A stretch of 64,000 nucleotides of DNA, from contig CAJTNN010000003.1 in NCBI GenBank assembly GCA_910577585.1, positions 79,156 through 143,155 of the forward strand. Reading direction: 5' to 3'. Positions 9,160-17,766 of the stretch are shown piece by piece. The stretch comes from an uncultured Muribaculaceae bacterium (GTDB lineage: Bacteria; Bacteroidota; Bacteroidia; Bacteroidales; Muribaculaceae). A program made the position numbers and the translations under genes. Numbering within the stretch: the stretch's first letter is position 1; every line of letters starts with the position of its first letter. The notes below the pieces were generated by a model that saw nothing but the letters and a program-made list of their open reading frames with translations, was not told the DNA's origin and did not search any database.

Positions 9160-10509
9160 TCATTCACCATGATCCTGCGCCTCTTTGGGCAGTGTGAGCT
9201 TGAGCATGAAGTAGCCCAGTATGCCTGCAATGATAGAGCCGAGCAGAATGCCGAGCTTTGAGTCATTGAGCAGCTTCGAACCCTCGGGGAAACTCAGCGT
9301 GGCGATGAAGATCGACACCGTGAAACCGATGCCGCCAAGCATTGCCACAGCTGCCATACGGGGCCATGTGCCACCTTCGGGCATCGGCACAACCTTCATC
9401 TTGATGAAGAGCCAGGAGAAACTGAATATACCGAGGAATTTGCCGAGCACAAGGCCACAGATGATGGCCAGGCTGACACCGGCGTATGCATCGGCCAGTG
9501 TCATGCCGTCAAACCATATGCCGGCATTGGCAAATGCGAAGAGGGGCAAAATCAGGTAGTTGACGAGCGGATGAAGTGAGTCTTCAAGATCCTGCAGGGG
9601 TGAGATAACCTTGTCGGATGCTGATTCGATGCGCTTGAGCCAGTCCATCTGCTGATGTCCGAGGATGCTGCGGCGCTCGAGGTGCACTTCATCGTCGCTG
9701 GCGAAGTGGGCCACATTCTCGCGGATGGCATTGATGAATTTGGCGGGGGGATTCACCGGCACGGCAGGCACGCAGAATGCCACGAGCACTCCGGCGATGG
9801 TGGGATGTATGCCGGCGTTGAGGAAGAGGAACCACACTGCCAGTCCGAAGATGATGTAGAACATCTTCGACTGTATCTTCATCATGGCACCTCCGATGGC
9901 GAGGAATGCCAGTATCGCGGCAGCTGCGATAAGCATCCAGTAGTTGATCTGCGAGGTGTAGAATACCGCTATCACGAGTATACCACCTATGTCGTCGACC
10001 ACGGCGAGTGTTGTGAGGAATATCTTCAGGCCGATTGGTACTCTCTTGCCGAGCATCGAAAGCACGCCGAGTGAGAAGGCGATGTCAGTGGCCATCGGGA
10101 TAGCCATGCCGCCGGCATAGTCTGTGCCCTGGGCCAGGAGGTAGTAGATCACGACCGGCACAATCATGCCGCCACATGCACCGATAATCGGGAGCAATGC
10201 CTTGCGGAATGAGCTCAACTCGCCCACCAGCACCTCGCGCTTGATCTCGAGGCCGACACTGAAGAAGAAGACCGCCATGAGGGCATCGTTGATAAAGGCG
10301 GCCAGCGTCATGGGATGCCCCATGTGGGAGAAGAGGTTGAACGACCCTATCTGCAGACGCACTTCATTCGTCCAGAGCCAGGTGTAGAACTCGTGGGTGG
10401 CGGGCAGATTCACCGCCAGAAGCGCAAGCACCGTGGCCACCATCAGCATATTGCCGCCGCTGGCCAGATTCTTCAGCGTCTTGCGCATCGTATACATCAC
10501 TTCTGACAT
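9160..10509 (-). CDS. nhaA: Na+/H+ antiporter NhaA
   Basis: The 449-residue protein is very hydrophobic with about 12 membrane segments. It carries NhaA motifs: NDALMAVFFFSVGLEIKREVLVGELS, GMAIPMATDIAFSLGVLSMLGKRVP (with the ion-binding Asp pair nearby in LAVVDDIGGILVIAVFYT), and LFAFANAGI. NhaA expels sodium in exchange for protons at the inner membrane. It starts 46 bp after the lepA stop, so co-transcription with lepA is likely. It is somewhat longer than E. coli NhaA (388) owing to a hydrophilic loop at about 265-305. Confidence 0.95.
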   Translation of the reverse strand: MSEVMYTMRKTLKNLASGGNMLMVATVLALLAVNLPATHEFYTWLWTNEVRLQIGSFNLFSHMGHPMTLAAFINDALMAVFFFSVGLEIKREVLVGELSSFRKALLPIIGACGGMIVPVVIYYLLAQGTDYAGGMAIPMATDIAFSLGVLSMLGKRVPIGLKIFLTTLAVVDDIGGILVIAVFYTSQINYWMLIAAAAILAFLAIGGAMMKIQSKMFYIIFGLAVWFLFLNAGIHPTIAGVLVAFCVPAVPVNPPAKFINAIRENVAHFASDDEVHLERRSILGHQQMDWLKRIESASDKVISPLQDLEDSLHPLVNYLILPLFAFANAGIWFDGMTLADAYAGVSLAIICGLVLGKFLGIFSFSWLFIKMKVVPMPEGGTWPRMAAVAMLGGIGFTVSIFIATLSFPEGSKLLNDSKLGILLGSIIAGILGYFMLKLTLPKEAQDHGE

Positions 10510-10555
10510 ATCTGTATCTTTTTAATGATTTATATTCTTGGATGAGGCTCTGGCA

Positions 10556-12346
10556 TCAGTCGAGTTTGAGCACGGCGAGGAATGCCTTCTGGGGCACCTC
10601 GACGCTTCCGATCTGCTTCATGCGCTTTTTGCCGGCTTTCTGTTTCTCAAGGAGCTTGCGCTTACGCGAGATGTCGCCGCCGTAGCATTTGGCGGTCACA
10701 TCTTTGCGCACGGCTTTGATGGTCTCGCGGGCAATAATCTTGGCGCCGATTGCAGCCTGGATGGCTATGTCAAATTGCTGGCGGGGAATGAGCTCCTTGA
10801 GTTTCTCACACATACGGCGCCCGAATCGCACGGCATTGTCGGCATGGGTGAGGGTCGACAGGGCATCGACACTCTCGCCATTGAGCAGTATGTCGAGCTT
10901 CACGAGGCGCGATTCGCGAAAGCCATTGAGGTGATAGTCAAACGATGCGTAGCCTTTGGAGATAGATTTGAGCTTGTCGTAGAAGTCTATCACTATCTCG
11001 CCGAGGGGAAGGTCGAAGGTAATCTCCATGCGGTTGCCTGAGATGTATTCCTGCTTCACGAGTTCGCCACGCTTGCCGAGACACAGGGTCATGATCGGGC
11101 CGATGTAGTCTGACTGAGTGATGATGGTCGAGCGGATGTAGGGCTCTTCGATATGGTCAATCAGTGTGAGTTCGGGGAGTCCGGAGGGGTTGTGAACCTC
11201 AATCGGGGGATTCCCTTTCTTGTCATACACAAGATAGCTTACGTTGGGGACTGTGGTGATTACCTCCATGCCGAATTCGCGGCTCAGACGCTCCTGCACA
11301 ATCTCCATGTGCAGCAGGCCGAGGAATCCGCATCGGAAACCGAATCCGAGGGCTGCCGACGATTCAGGCTGGAAGGTGAGCGAGGCATCGTTGAGCTGGA
11401 GTTTCTCGAGCGATGCGCGAAGATTCTCGAAGTCTTCGGCGTCGATAGGATATACGCCGGCAAACACCATCGGCTTGACCTCTTCGAAGCCTTCGATGGC
11501 TTCGGTGCAGGGACGCGCCACATGTGTGATTGTGTCGCCTACTTTGACCTCGCGCGAGGTCTTGATGCCTGATATGATGTAGCCTACATTTCCGGCCGAG
11601 ATCTCTTTCTTGGGCATCATGTCGAGCTTGAGCACTCCAATCTCATCGGCGTGGTATTCCTTCCCTGTGGCCACAAACTTCACAAAGTCGTCGGTCTTCA
11701 TCGTGCCGTTGAGCACCTTGAAGTAGGCTATGATTCCACGGAAGGGATTGAAGACTGAGTCGAAAATCAATGCCTGCAGCGGCGCTTCGGGGTCACCTTT
11801 GGGGGCGGGCACACGCTCTACGATTGCGCGCAGTATCTCGTCGACACCCATGCCGGTCTTGCCTGAGGCGCGGATAATATCGCTGCGGTCGCATCCGAGA
11901 AGGTCTACAATCTGGTCCTCTACTTCATCCGGATTGGCTGAGTCGAGGTCGCATTTGTTGATCACGGGTATTATCTCGAGGTCGTTGTCGATGGCCATAT
12001 AGAGATTTGAGATGGTCTGGGCCTGAATACCCTGCGAGGCATCGACAATGAGCAGGGCGCCTTCACAGGCGGCAATCGACCGCGACACTTCATATGAGAA
12101 GTCGACGTGTCCGGGGGTGTCAATCAGATTGAGCACATAGGGCTCGCCATCCTGTTTGTAGTCCATCTGGATGGCGTGTGATTTGATTGTTATGCCTCGC
12201 TCGCGCTCCAGATCCATGTCGTCGAGCACCTGAGCCTCCATATCCTTGGCAGCCACAGTGTTGGTGCGCTCGAGAAGTCGGTCGGCAAGTGTCGACTTGC
12301 CGTGGTCAATATGCGCGATGATACAGAAATTACGTATATTCTTCAT
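10556..12346 (-). CDS. lepA: Elongation factor 4 (back-translocating GTPase)
   Basis: The 596-residue protein has the full LepA pattern: G1 AHIDHGKSTLADRL near the N-terminus, the switch-II segment DTPGHVDF, NKCD, and the LepA-specific C-terminal domain (GGDISRKRKLLEKQKAGKKRMKQIGSVEVPQ AFLAVLKLD). It acts on stalled ribosomes. A well-formed promoter lies about 100-130 bp upstream, and nhaA follows after 46 bp. Confidence 0.97.
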   Translation of the reverse strand: MKNIRNFCIIAHIDHGKSTLADRLLERTNTVAAKDMEAQVLDDMDLERERGITIKSHAIQMDYKQDGEPYVLNLIDTPGHVDFSYEVSRSIAACEGALLIVDASQGIQAQTISNLYMAIDNDLEIIPVINKCDLDSANPDEVEDQIVDLLGCDRSDIIRASGKTGMGVDEILRAIVERVPAPKGDPEAPLQALIFDSVFNPFRGIIAYFKVLNGTMKTDDFVKFVATGKEYHADEIGVLKLDMMPKKEISAGNVGYIISGIKTSREVKVGDTITHVARPCTEAIEGFEEVKPMVFAGVYPIDAEDFENLRASLEKLQLNDASLTFQPESSAALGFGFRCGFLGLLHMEIVQERLSREFGMEVITTVPNVSYLVYDKKGNPPIEVHNPSGLPELTLIDHIEEPYIRSTIITQSDYIGPIMTLCLGKRGELVKQEYISGNRMEITFDLPLGEIVIDFYDKLKSISKGYASFDYHLNGFRESRLVKLDILLNGESVDALSTLTHADNAVRFGRRMCEKLKELIPRQQFDIAIQAAIGAKIIARETIKAVRKDVTAKCYGGDISRKRKLLEKQKAGKKRMKQIGSVEVPQKAFLAVLKLD

Positions 12347-12448
12347 TATTGGATATCAATGATTGCGGGGTGGCAGTCGCTGCCATTACCTGTGAGCTTG
12401 TCGGCCACAACTCAATATTGCCCGACGCACTCCTCCCCTTTTAAACCG

Positions 12449-12479
12449 CAAAAATACAAAAAAAAGAGCATTTCCACAA
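12449..12479 (-). promoter_or_regulatory. Promoter of lepA
   Basis: On the minus strand TTG (12477-12479), a 20-bp spacer and TATTTTTG (12449-12456) fit the Bacteroidetes promoter pattern. The leader would be about 100 nt. Confidence 0.75.
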
Positions 12480-12522
12480 TTATTGACCCATTATTCACCC
12501 TCAGATGCGATACTGTAGGCCT

Positions 12523-12557
12523 AAAAAAACTTCCCGCCGGATTTCTCCGACGGGAAG
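12523..12557 (-). terminator. Terminator after the 12.6 kb SusE/F-like gene
   Basis: A 12-bp stem with one mismatch (12530-12541 with 12546-12557, TTTC loop) is followed on the minus strand by seven T residues (12523-12529). It lies 70 bp past the stop codon. Its stem sequence closely resembles that of the terminator at 13995-14029, as would follow from duplication of the two upstream genes. Confidence 0.88.
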
Positions 12558-12626
12558 CCTCGTCATATTTTTGCTGCGATGTCTGAGGTCAGCCGGCCTC
12601 GGCATCAGCGGCGATTCTTGTATTTT

Positions 12627-13814
12627 TTACTTCACTACTACTTTAGTAGCCTTGCCGTTGAGCACCTTCACGTAGATGCCGGCAGCGGGGTTCTCCACGC
12701 GTGCGCCCTGGAGGTTGAAGTAAGTTGCCTCTCCCTCGGCGGCCTCGATGGCAGCTACGCCGGTTGAGTGCTCCTCTTCGATGAGGACAGAGTTGTTATT
12801 GCAGTTCCAAGTCACAGTGTAGACTGATGACTCAGTAGCACCCTCAACTGTCATGTTGGCATCATTGTTGCCGGCGATCTTCACCCACTCACCGGTAGCG
12901 ATAGCACCACCGGTTGAGAACCAGTTGTCAGCCACACCGTCCCAGATTTTAATCTTGAACTCAGAAGTGCCGATAGCCACACCTGTAGCAGTCACGATAC
13001 CATCCTCGGGCACAGCCACGCCGTCAAAGAGCCAGCTGTTGAAGTTACCGAGCACGTTGAGGTACCAGCCATCGAAGCCCTCTACCGGATCGGGATCTAC
13101 CGGATCGGGATCTACGGGGGTGTCACCACCTTCGCCTGACACAGTGAGAGTGCGGGTTGAAAGCACAAAAGTAAATGTCAGGTTCTCACCAGTCTCTTCA
13201 AGCTCAAGATTTGTATTACCTCCATTGAAGAGTTCATACGGTATATTCAGCGCGATAGGTTCTCCACTGCCGCCAAAATTATATGTACCCCAGTTATCAT
13301 CAGCAATCTTGAATGTATCCTTGCTATCCACTGTAATACCAGAGAGAACATATGTCTCGCCATCTGTAGTTGTGAACTGCCATTCCTCTGAAGCCTCCCA
13401 GCCATTCATATCGCCGCGAAGATAGAGATCTACAAAACCTTCGGGTGCCTCGAGAAGTGTGAAAGTCACGTTCTTGTAGTCAGAAGTAACCTCTACATTC
13501 CATTTACCTCTGGGAAGAGTCACATTAGCATCCCCGTTAACGAGTCCACATGAGAATTCCGTGAAGCTTTCAGGAAGAGTTTCAGCGGGGAAAAGAGCGC
13601 CGGCGTTGAAAGGATTCCAGTCGGCTGCTACTGTTGATTTCGTTGTTGACATTTTAAACGGATTCTCTACCTGGAAAGAATATACTCCGTTTTCCAGAGC
13701 TACCTCGACAGCCTCCGAAGGTTCCCAACCGAAGTCATTGCCAGTCAGATAGAGCTGGGCATTTGCCGCACTGGCTACTGCAAGAGCGGCCATGCATGCG
13801 TACAGTTTCTTCAT
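12627..13814 (-). CDS. Secreted SusE/F-like protein with sorting-type C-terminal tail
   Basis: This 395-residue protein begins with a signal peptide (MKKLYACMAALAVASAANA). Residues 20-130 and 130-235 are two SusE/SusF-like beta-sandwich units; the second has YLRGDMNGWEASEEWQFTT and the aromatic spacing seen in starch-binding modules. A Pro/Asp linker (VDPDPVDPDPV, about 236-247) leads to a third unit (WYLNVLGNFNSWLFDG). The last 45 residues (YFNLQGARVENPAAGIYVKV...) resemble a type A type-IX-secretion sorting domain. The downstream 14.1 kb gene encodes a paralogue ending in nearly the same tail. Starch or glycan binding at the cell surface is inferred; no catalytic residues are seen. Confidence 0.75.
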   Translation of the reverse strand: MKKLYACMAALAVASAANAQLYLTGNDFGWEPSEAVEVALENGVYSFQVENPFKMSTTKSTVAADWNPFNAGALFPAETLPESFTEFSCGLVNGDANVTLPRGKWNVEVTSDYKNVTFTLLEAPEGFVDLYLRGDMNGWEASEEWQFTTTDGETYVLSGITVDSKDTFKIADDNWGTYNFGGSGEPIALNIPYELFNGGNTNLELEETGENLTFTFVLSTRTLTVSGEGGDTPVDPDPVDPDPVEGFDGWYLNVLGNFNSWLFDGVAVPEDGIVTATGVAIGTSEFKIKIWDGVADNWFSTGGAIATGEWVKIAGNNDANMTVEGATESSVYTVTWNCNNNSVLIEEEHSTGVAAIEAAEGEATYFNLQGARVENPAAGIYVKVLNGKATKVVVK

Positions 13815-13875
13815 GTCTGTAAGAATTTTAAAGTTGTTATTTAGTTAATTGTAGGAGTTTTTCAGCATGTAAGAC

Positions 13876-13918
13876 ACGGGATAACCGTCCGGTTTTCATC
13901 AGCCTTGCGCTATCCCGT
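13876..13918 (-). promoter_or_regulatory. Leader hairpin upstream of the 12.6 kb SusE/F-like gene
   Basis: An 8-bp perfect stem (ACGGGATA with TATCCCGT) encloses a smaller palindrome (ACCGTCCGGT). It lies 62-104 bp upstream of the start codon, inside the probable leader. A regulatory leader structure is possible; nothing else supports it. Confidence 0.35.
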
Positions 13919-13994
13919 TTTCTCTCTACAAGATTACACCTTTTAACTCGATTTGCAAAATATTTTTAATTCTTTTTTCTTTCAATTTCACAAT

Positions 13995-14029
13995 AAAATT
14001 CCCCGCCGGAGCTATCTCCGACGGGGAAT
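13995..14029 (-). terminator. Terminator after the 14.1 kb SusE/F-like gene
   Basis: A 13-bp stem with one mismatch (13998-14010 with 14017-14029) is followed on the minus strand by a short T-rich stretch (ATTTTATTG). It lies 84 bp past the stop codon of the 798-residue protein. Confidence 0.75.
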
Positions 14030-14112
14030 CACCATATTCTGTCTATCTGCAGGGGTCTACGCTTGCCTGAGCGTCTGCGCTTCGGCAGCCAGCCTACCCT
14101 GCATCATCCTCT

Positions 14113-16509
14113 TTATTTCACTACCACTTTTGTAGCTTTGCCGTTGGCTACCTTTACATAGAGGCCGCGTGCAGGATTGCTTACCTGCAGGCCATCGATG
14201 GTGTAGTATACTGCATCGCCTTCTTCTGCTGCGATTGACTCTACGCCGGTTGACTTGGCAAGACGCACACAGCCGTTGGCGAAGTCTACCTGCACATACC
14301 AGTTGCCCTCGGGCACTGACCAAGCGTTGGAGTCGCTGTATACCACTCCGGCCACGCATACGCGTGTCCAGTCGGTGTCGAGCACTGCGCCGTTGATTGA
14401 GGGCACATAGCGTACACCATCATTCACAGTAGCCCAGTCCTCTACATCTTCACCAAGTGCGCTGCAGAAGCTGATCATGTAGTCCTCGCCAAATTCCACT
14501 GCCTCGGGAGTCATGTAGATGCCATCTTCGTTGACCACCATCTCAAGGCCTTCGTTCGGATGCCAGCTATAGGGCGAACCAATCATGTAGAGGTGCTCGG
14601 GAGCCTCGATGGGCTGGAACTCCTCGTCGCCACCTCCGAGGTCTTCACCCTCTTCATCGGCAGCAGCCTCTTCCACTACGAGTGTCATGTGGACTGAGTC
14701 GAAGTAGAATTTGTAGCGGCCGGCAGCTGCGATTGAGAAGTTGGTACCCTCTGTAGAGCAATCCATCGGCACACCGAGTGTTACGACCTCGTCGCCAGCG
14801 GCCATAATCCACTCAACCTGTTCTCCTTCGGCATTAACCTTCTTGATGCCGAAGTTGCACTCCTGTGCCTCTACAGCTTTCGAGATCCACATGCCTTCGT
14901 TGTCTTCGAGGATTGAAGCACGCCATGACGCGCCACCTTCGAAGTTGCCCCAGAGAAGATAGGTGTAGCCATCGGTCTGATCGCCGCCTTCACCTTCGTC
15001 ACCTTCGCCTTCGTCGCCACCCTCTTCGTCGCGAACAAAGCCATCGGCCACGCCCTCAATCTTGAGCGATGCGTCGCTGAGGGTAAATGTGAAGGTCACA
15101 TCTGAGCATCCCTCCTCAAGGGCCATGTTGAAGTTGGAGTTGGATACGAGCGTATAACTCTCATTAAGGGCATAAGGCTCACCTTCGCCTCCGTAATTGA
15201 TCTTGCCCCATGTGGCACCACCAATTTTGAAAATATCCTCAGCGGCCACACTTACATGTGCCAGAGTGTAGACATTTCCATCCTCGGTGCTGAATTTCCA
15301 GGCTTCGTCTACGCCGAATTCATCTGTCATGCTTCCGCGCAGATAAATCTCGGAATAGGTATCCTCTTCGTCTGACTCACCCTCGATCAGGAGTGTGCGT
15401 TCTGCAAGATTCACGATGAATGTAAGCGATGAGCCACCTTTGGCAAGCGACATATTCTCGCCATTGTCTACCAGTTCGTAAGTCTGGTTGAGCTCCAGGT
15501 TAGCTGCACCACCGAAATTATACACATCCCAGTCGGCATCGGCCACCTTGAAGGCTTCGTCAGATGATACGCTGACATTGGCAAGTGTGTAGATGTTGCC
15601 ATCCTCTGTGGTGAATTTCCAGGCATCGTCAGCTGCCCAGTTCTCTATCATGCTGCCGCGGAGATAAAGCTCGGCATACTGGCTGACTTCGCCACCTTCG
15701 CCTTCATCGCCACCTTCGCCTTCGTCGCCACCTTCACCTTCGTCACCACCTTCGGCTTCGCCGGTGATTTTCAGCGAGGCATCGCTCAGAGTGAATGTGA
15801 AGGTCACGTCGGAGCAACCGCCATCGAGCGTAAGGTTATATGGTGAGTTGAATGCAAGCGTATAGGTGTTGTTGAGAGCGCAAGGCTCGCCATAGCCACC
15901 ATAGTTGATGTCCTTCCAGTTAGCATCTGCCACCTTGAACTCATCATCCGCTGCGATGCTCACATGAGCGAGAGTGTAGACATTGCCATCCTCTGTGGTG
16001 AATTTCCAGGCATCGTCGATATCCCAGCCTTCAACCATGGTGCCGCGAAGATAAATCTCGGCATACTGGCCGCCTTCGCCTTCGTCGCCGCCTTCACCTT
16101 CGTCACCACCCTCACCTTCATCGCCGCCTTCGATTGACTCGTCGGGGGCAGTGACAGCGGTGAATGTGGCGCTGCTGTAGTCAGCGCTCACTGATACTGT
16201 CCACTCCGATTTGTAGGGGAATGCTACGTTGGCATCTGCAAATTCCATCAGATCCACACTGAAGGTCTGCTCCATCGGAAGCGCTGTTGCCGGGAACAAG
16301 ACACCGGAGTTAAATTCATCCCAATCTGAACATCCTGACCGGGTCATCTTGAATTCATCGCTGGCATTGAAGGTGTAGCTTCCGTCTACCTCCTCCACTA
16401 CCAATGGATTCTCAAGATCCCAGCCGTTTTCATTACCAACGACGTATAACTGCGCGTTGGCTGCCATGGCTATGCCCATGGCAAACATGCAAGAATAAAA
16501 TTTCTTCAT
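14113..16509 (-). CDS. Multidomain secreted SusE/F-like protein with GDEGEGG linkers
   Basis: The 798-residue protein has a signal peptide (MKKFYSCMFAMGIAMAANA). An N-terminal domain resembles that of the 12.6 kb paralogue. Three similar modules follow, opening YAEIYLRGTM, YAELYLRGSM and YSEIYLRGSM, each with W-K-F-[TS]-T-E-D-G-N and F-K-[VI]-[AG]-x-A-x-W motifs of SusE/F-like glycan-binding folds. Two different modules come next (GYTYLLWGNF, HLYMIGSPYSWHP). The modules are separated by acidic Gly-rich linkers built from the heptad GDEGEGG. The C-terminal tail (YTIDGLQVSNPARGLYVKVANGKATKVVVK region) matches the paralogue's tail and resembles a type IX sorting domain. A surface glycan-binding role is inferred. 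A tandem 12-mer array lies just upstream of the start. Confidence 0.75.
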   Translation of the reverse strand: MKKFYSCMFAMGIAMAANAQLYVVGNENGWDLENPLVVEEVDGSYTFNASDEFKMTRSGCSDWDEFNSGVLFPATALPMEQTFSVDLMEFADANVAFPYKSEWTVSVSADYSSATFTAVTAPDESIEGGDEGEGGDEGEGGDEGEGGQYAEIYLRGTMVEGWDIDDAWKFTTEDGNVYTLAHVSIAADDEFKVADANWKDINYGGYGEPCALNNTYTLAFNSPYNLTLDGGCSDVTFTFTLSDASLKITGEAEGGDEGEGGDEGEGGDEGEGGEVSQYAELYLRGSMIENWAADDAWKFTTEDGNIYTLANVSVSSDEAFKVADADWDVYNFGGAANLELNQTYELVDNGENMSLAKGGSSLTFIVNLAERTLLIEGESDEEDTYSEIYLRGSMTDEFGVDEAWKFSTEDGNVYTLAHVSVAAEDIFKIGGATWGKINYGGEGEPYALNESYTLVSNSNFNMALEEGCSDVTFTFTLSDASLKIEGVADGFVRDEEGGDEGEGDEGEGGDQTDGYTYLLWGNFEGGASWRASILEDNEGMWISKAVEAQECNFGIKKVNAEGEQVEWIMAAGDEVVTLGVPMDCSTEGTNFSIAAAGRYKFYFDSVHMTLVVEEAAADEEGEDLGGGDEEFQPIEAPEHLYMIGSPYSWHPNEGLEMVVNEDGIYMTPEAVEFGEDYMISFCSALGEDVEDWATVNDGVRYVPSINGAVLDTDWTRVCVAGVVYSDSNAWSVPEGNWYVQVDFANGCVRLAKSTGVESIAAEEGDAVYYTIDGLQVSNPARGLYVKVANGKATKVVVK
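15680..16130. repeat. 21-bp minisatellite coding GDEGEGG linkers
   Basis: Within the 798-residue gene, blocks at about 15689-15760 and 16067-16130 repeat a 21-bp unit encoding Gly-Asp-Glu-Gly-Glu-Gly-Gly three or more times each; a shorter block lies near 14985-15030. The near-identical units should recombine or slip easily, changing linker length. Confidence 0.8.
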
Positions 16510-16543
16510 TGCGTGGGTTAGATTTTAAGTTGTAATTATTGTT

Positions 16544-16632
16544 TAAGTTAGCCTTGTTAAGTTAGCCTTTAACGTCAACCTTGTTAAGTTAGCTTTATTA
16601 AGTTAGCCTTGCAAGTTTGTTAAGTTAGCCTT
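16544..16632. repeat. Five-copy 12-mer array upstream of the SusE/F-like gene
   Basis: TAAGTTAGCCTT occurs at 16544, 16558, 16599 and 16621, with a one-base variant (TAAGTTAGCTTT) at 16585. Spacings are 14, 27, 14 and 22 bp. The array lies 35-123 bp before the start codon at 16509, in the probable leader or promoter region. The rest of the 433-bp gap (16633-16942) holds short inverted segments but no gene. Confidence 0.85.
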
Positions 16633-16942
16633 ATGCAAGTGAGCACTTTTGCAAGTACTGCAGAGTTTTCCATTTAAGATACTTACACTACTTCCACTTG
16701 GTGGAGCGCGGTCCCATGTGAGACTGCTCTTGAAGTGTGATGTAGGCTCTTAGCATGCGAGGTATAAAAGCCTCTGCATTTTCAATGTAAAATTAGCATT
16801 TTTTAACATCATAAACAAAGAGTTAACAGATTTTAACATCTTATCATGATGCATATCCTGTTAACTCTTCTCGAATTCTATCATTTTGCCGTATTTTTAA
16901 ACCGGCTCAAATGAAGTCAGCATTACGGCCTGCGCCCCGCAA

Positions 16943-17587
16943 TCACTTATTATTATAGTGGGTCATGGCAAACGAAAGGCCGCTGAGGGCGAAGGCTTTG
17001 ATGGCGTCGACCGCCACATCCTCACGCTCGGGCAACTTGGCCACCTCTTCGGCCGGGAATCTGCCGAGCACATAGTCTATCTGACCTCCGCGCGGGAAAT
17101 CGCTGCCTATTCCGAAGCGCAAGCGCGCGTAGCCCTGGGTGCCCAGTTCGGAGGCAATATTCTTGAGGCCGTTATGTCCGGCATCGGAGCCTCCGCTGCG
17201 CATACGTATCGCTCCGAAGGGGAGCGCGAGGTCATCGACCAGCACGAGCAGATTCTCGAGCGGAAGTTTCTCCTTGTTCATCCAGTAGCGTACGGCCACA
17301 CCACTGAGATTCATAAAGGTCGAGGGCTTGAGCACAAGCAGCTCGCAGTTCTTGACCTTCACTGTGGCCATGTCGCCATAGCGGCAGGAACTGAAGTTGC
17401 CGCCACACGCCTCCACCAGGCGGTCGGCTATCATAAACCCGATGTTATGACGGGTGCCTACATATTCCGGACCCATATTGCCGAGTCCTACAATAAGATA
17501 TCTCTTCATATCTGCATCTTCAGCGGCGATGCGGGCGCGGAGTTTTCCACGACCCGTTATATGCCGCAAAATATCAATTATCCCCAT
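16943..17587 (-). CDS. pth: Peptidyl-tRNA hydrolase
   Basis: The protein contains LIVGLGNMGPEYVGTRHNIGFMIADRL, the Pth signature with the catalytic His in TRHN, and later FMNLSGVAVRYW, LVLVDDLALPFG and GGSDAGHNGLKNI. It releases tRNA from peptidyl-tRNA shed by stalled ribosomes. From 17587 it is 214 residues; the family start corresponds to the internal ATG at 17509 (MKRYLIVGLGN, 188 residues), which matches the usual length. The 26 extra codons look coding, so the longer form cannot be excluded. It lies downstream of rplY, from which a terminator separates it. Confidence 0.93.
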   Translation of the reverse strand: MGIIDILRHITGRGKLRARIAAEDADMKRYLIVGLGNMGPEYVGTRHNIGFMIADRLVEACGGNFSSCRYGDMATVKVKNCELLVLKPSTFMNLSGVAVRYWMNKEKLPLENLLVLVDDLALPFGAIRMRSGGSDAGHNGLKNIASELGTQGYARLRFGIGSDFPRGGQIDYVLGRFPAEEVAKLPEREDVAVDAIKAFALSGLSFAMTHYNNK

Positions 17588-17687
17588 ATTCCATTCACTA
17601 TGATTTTTGTATCTGTCGGAAGCTTACCTACATTCCAAAGGACTTCCTACAACTTCATTTAGTCAATCGACACTCCGATTCGCCCGC

Positions 17688-17733
17688 AAAAATTAGAGGC
17701 CTCCTGCACTGTGTGAGTGAAGGATGCCTCTAA
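17688..17733 (-). terminator. Terminator after rplY
   Basis: Paired segments TTAGAGGC (17693-17700) and GCCTCTAA (17726-17733), extended by TCCT/AGGA, are followed on the minus strand by five T residues (17688-17692). It lies 34 bp after the rplY stop. Confidence 0.7.
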
Positions 17734-17766
17734 ATGATGCGGTCGATTTATCGCGGATGACGCGGT

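Noticed and set aside
16544..16632. CRISPR-like array of 12-mers
   Set aside because: Units are too short, spacers are 2-15 bp, and there are no cas genes.
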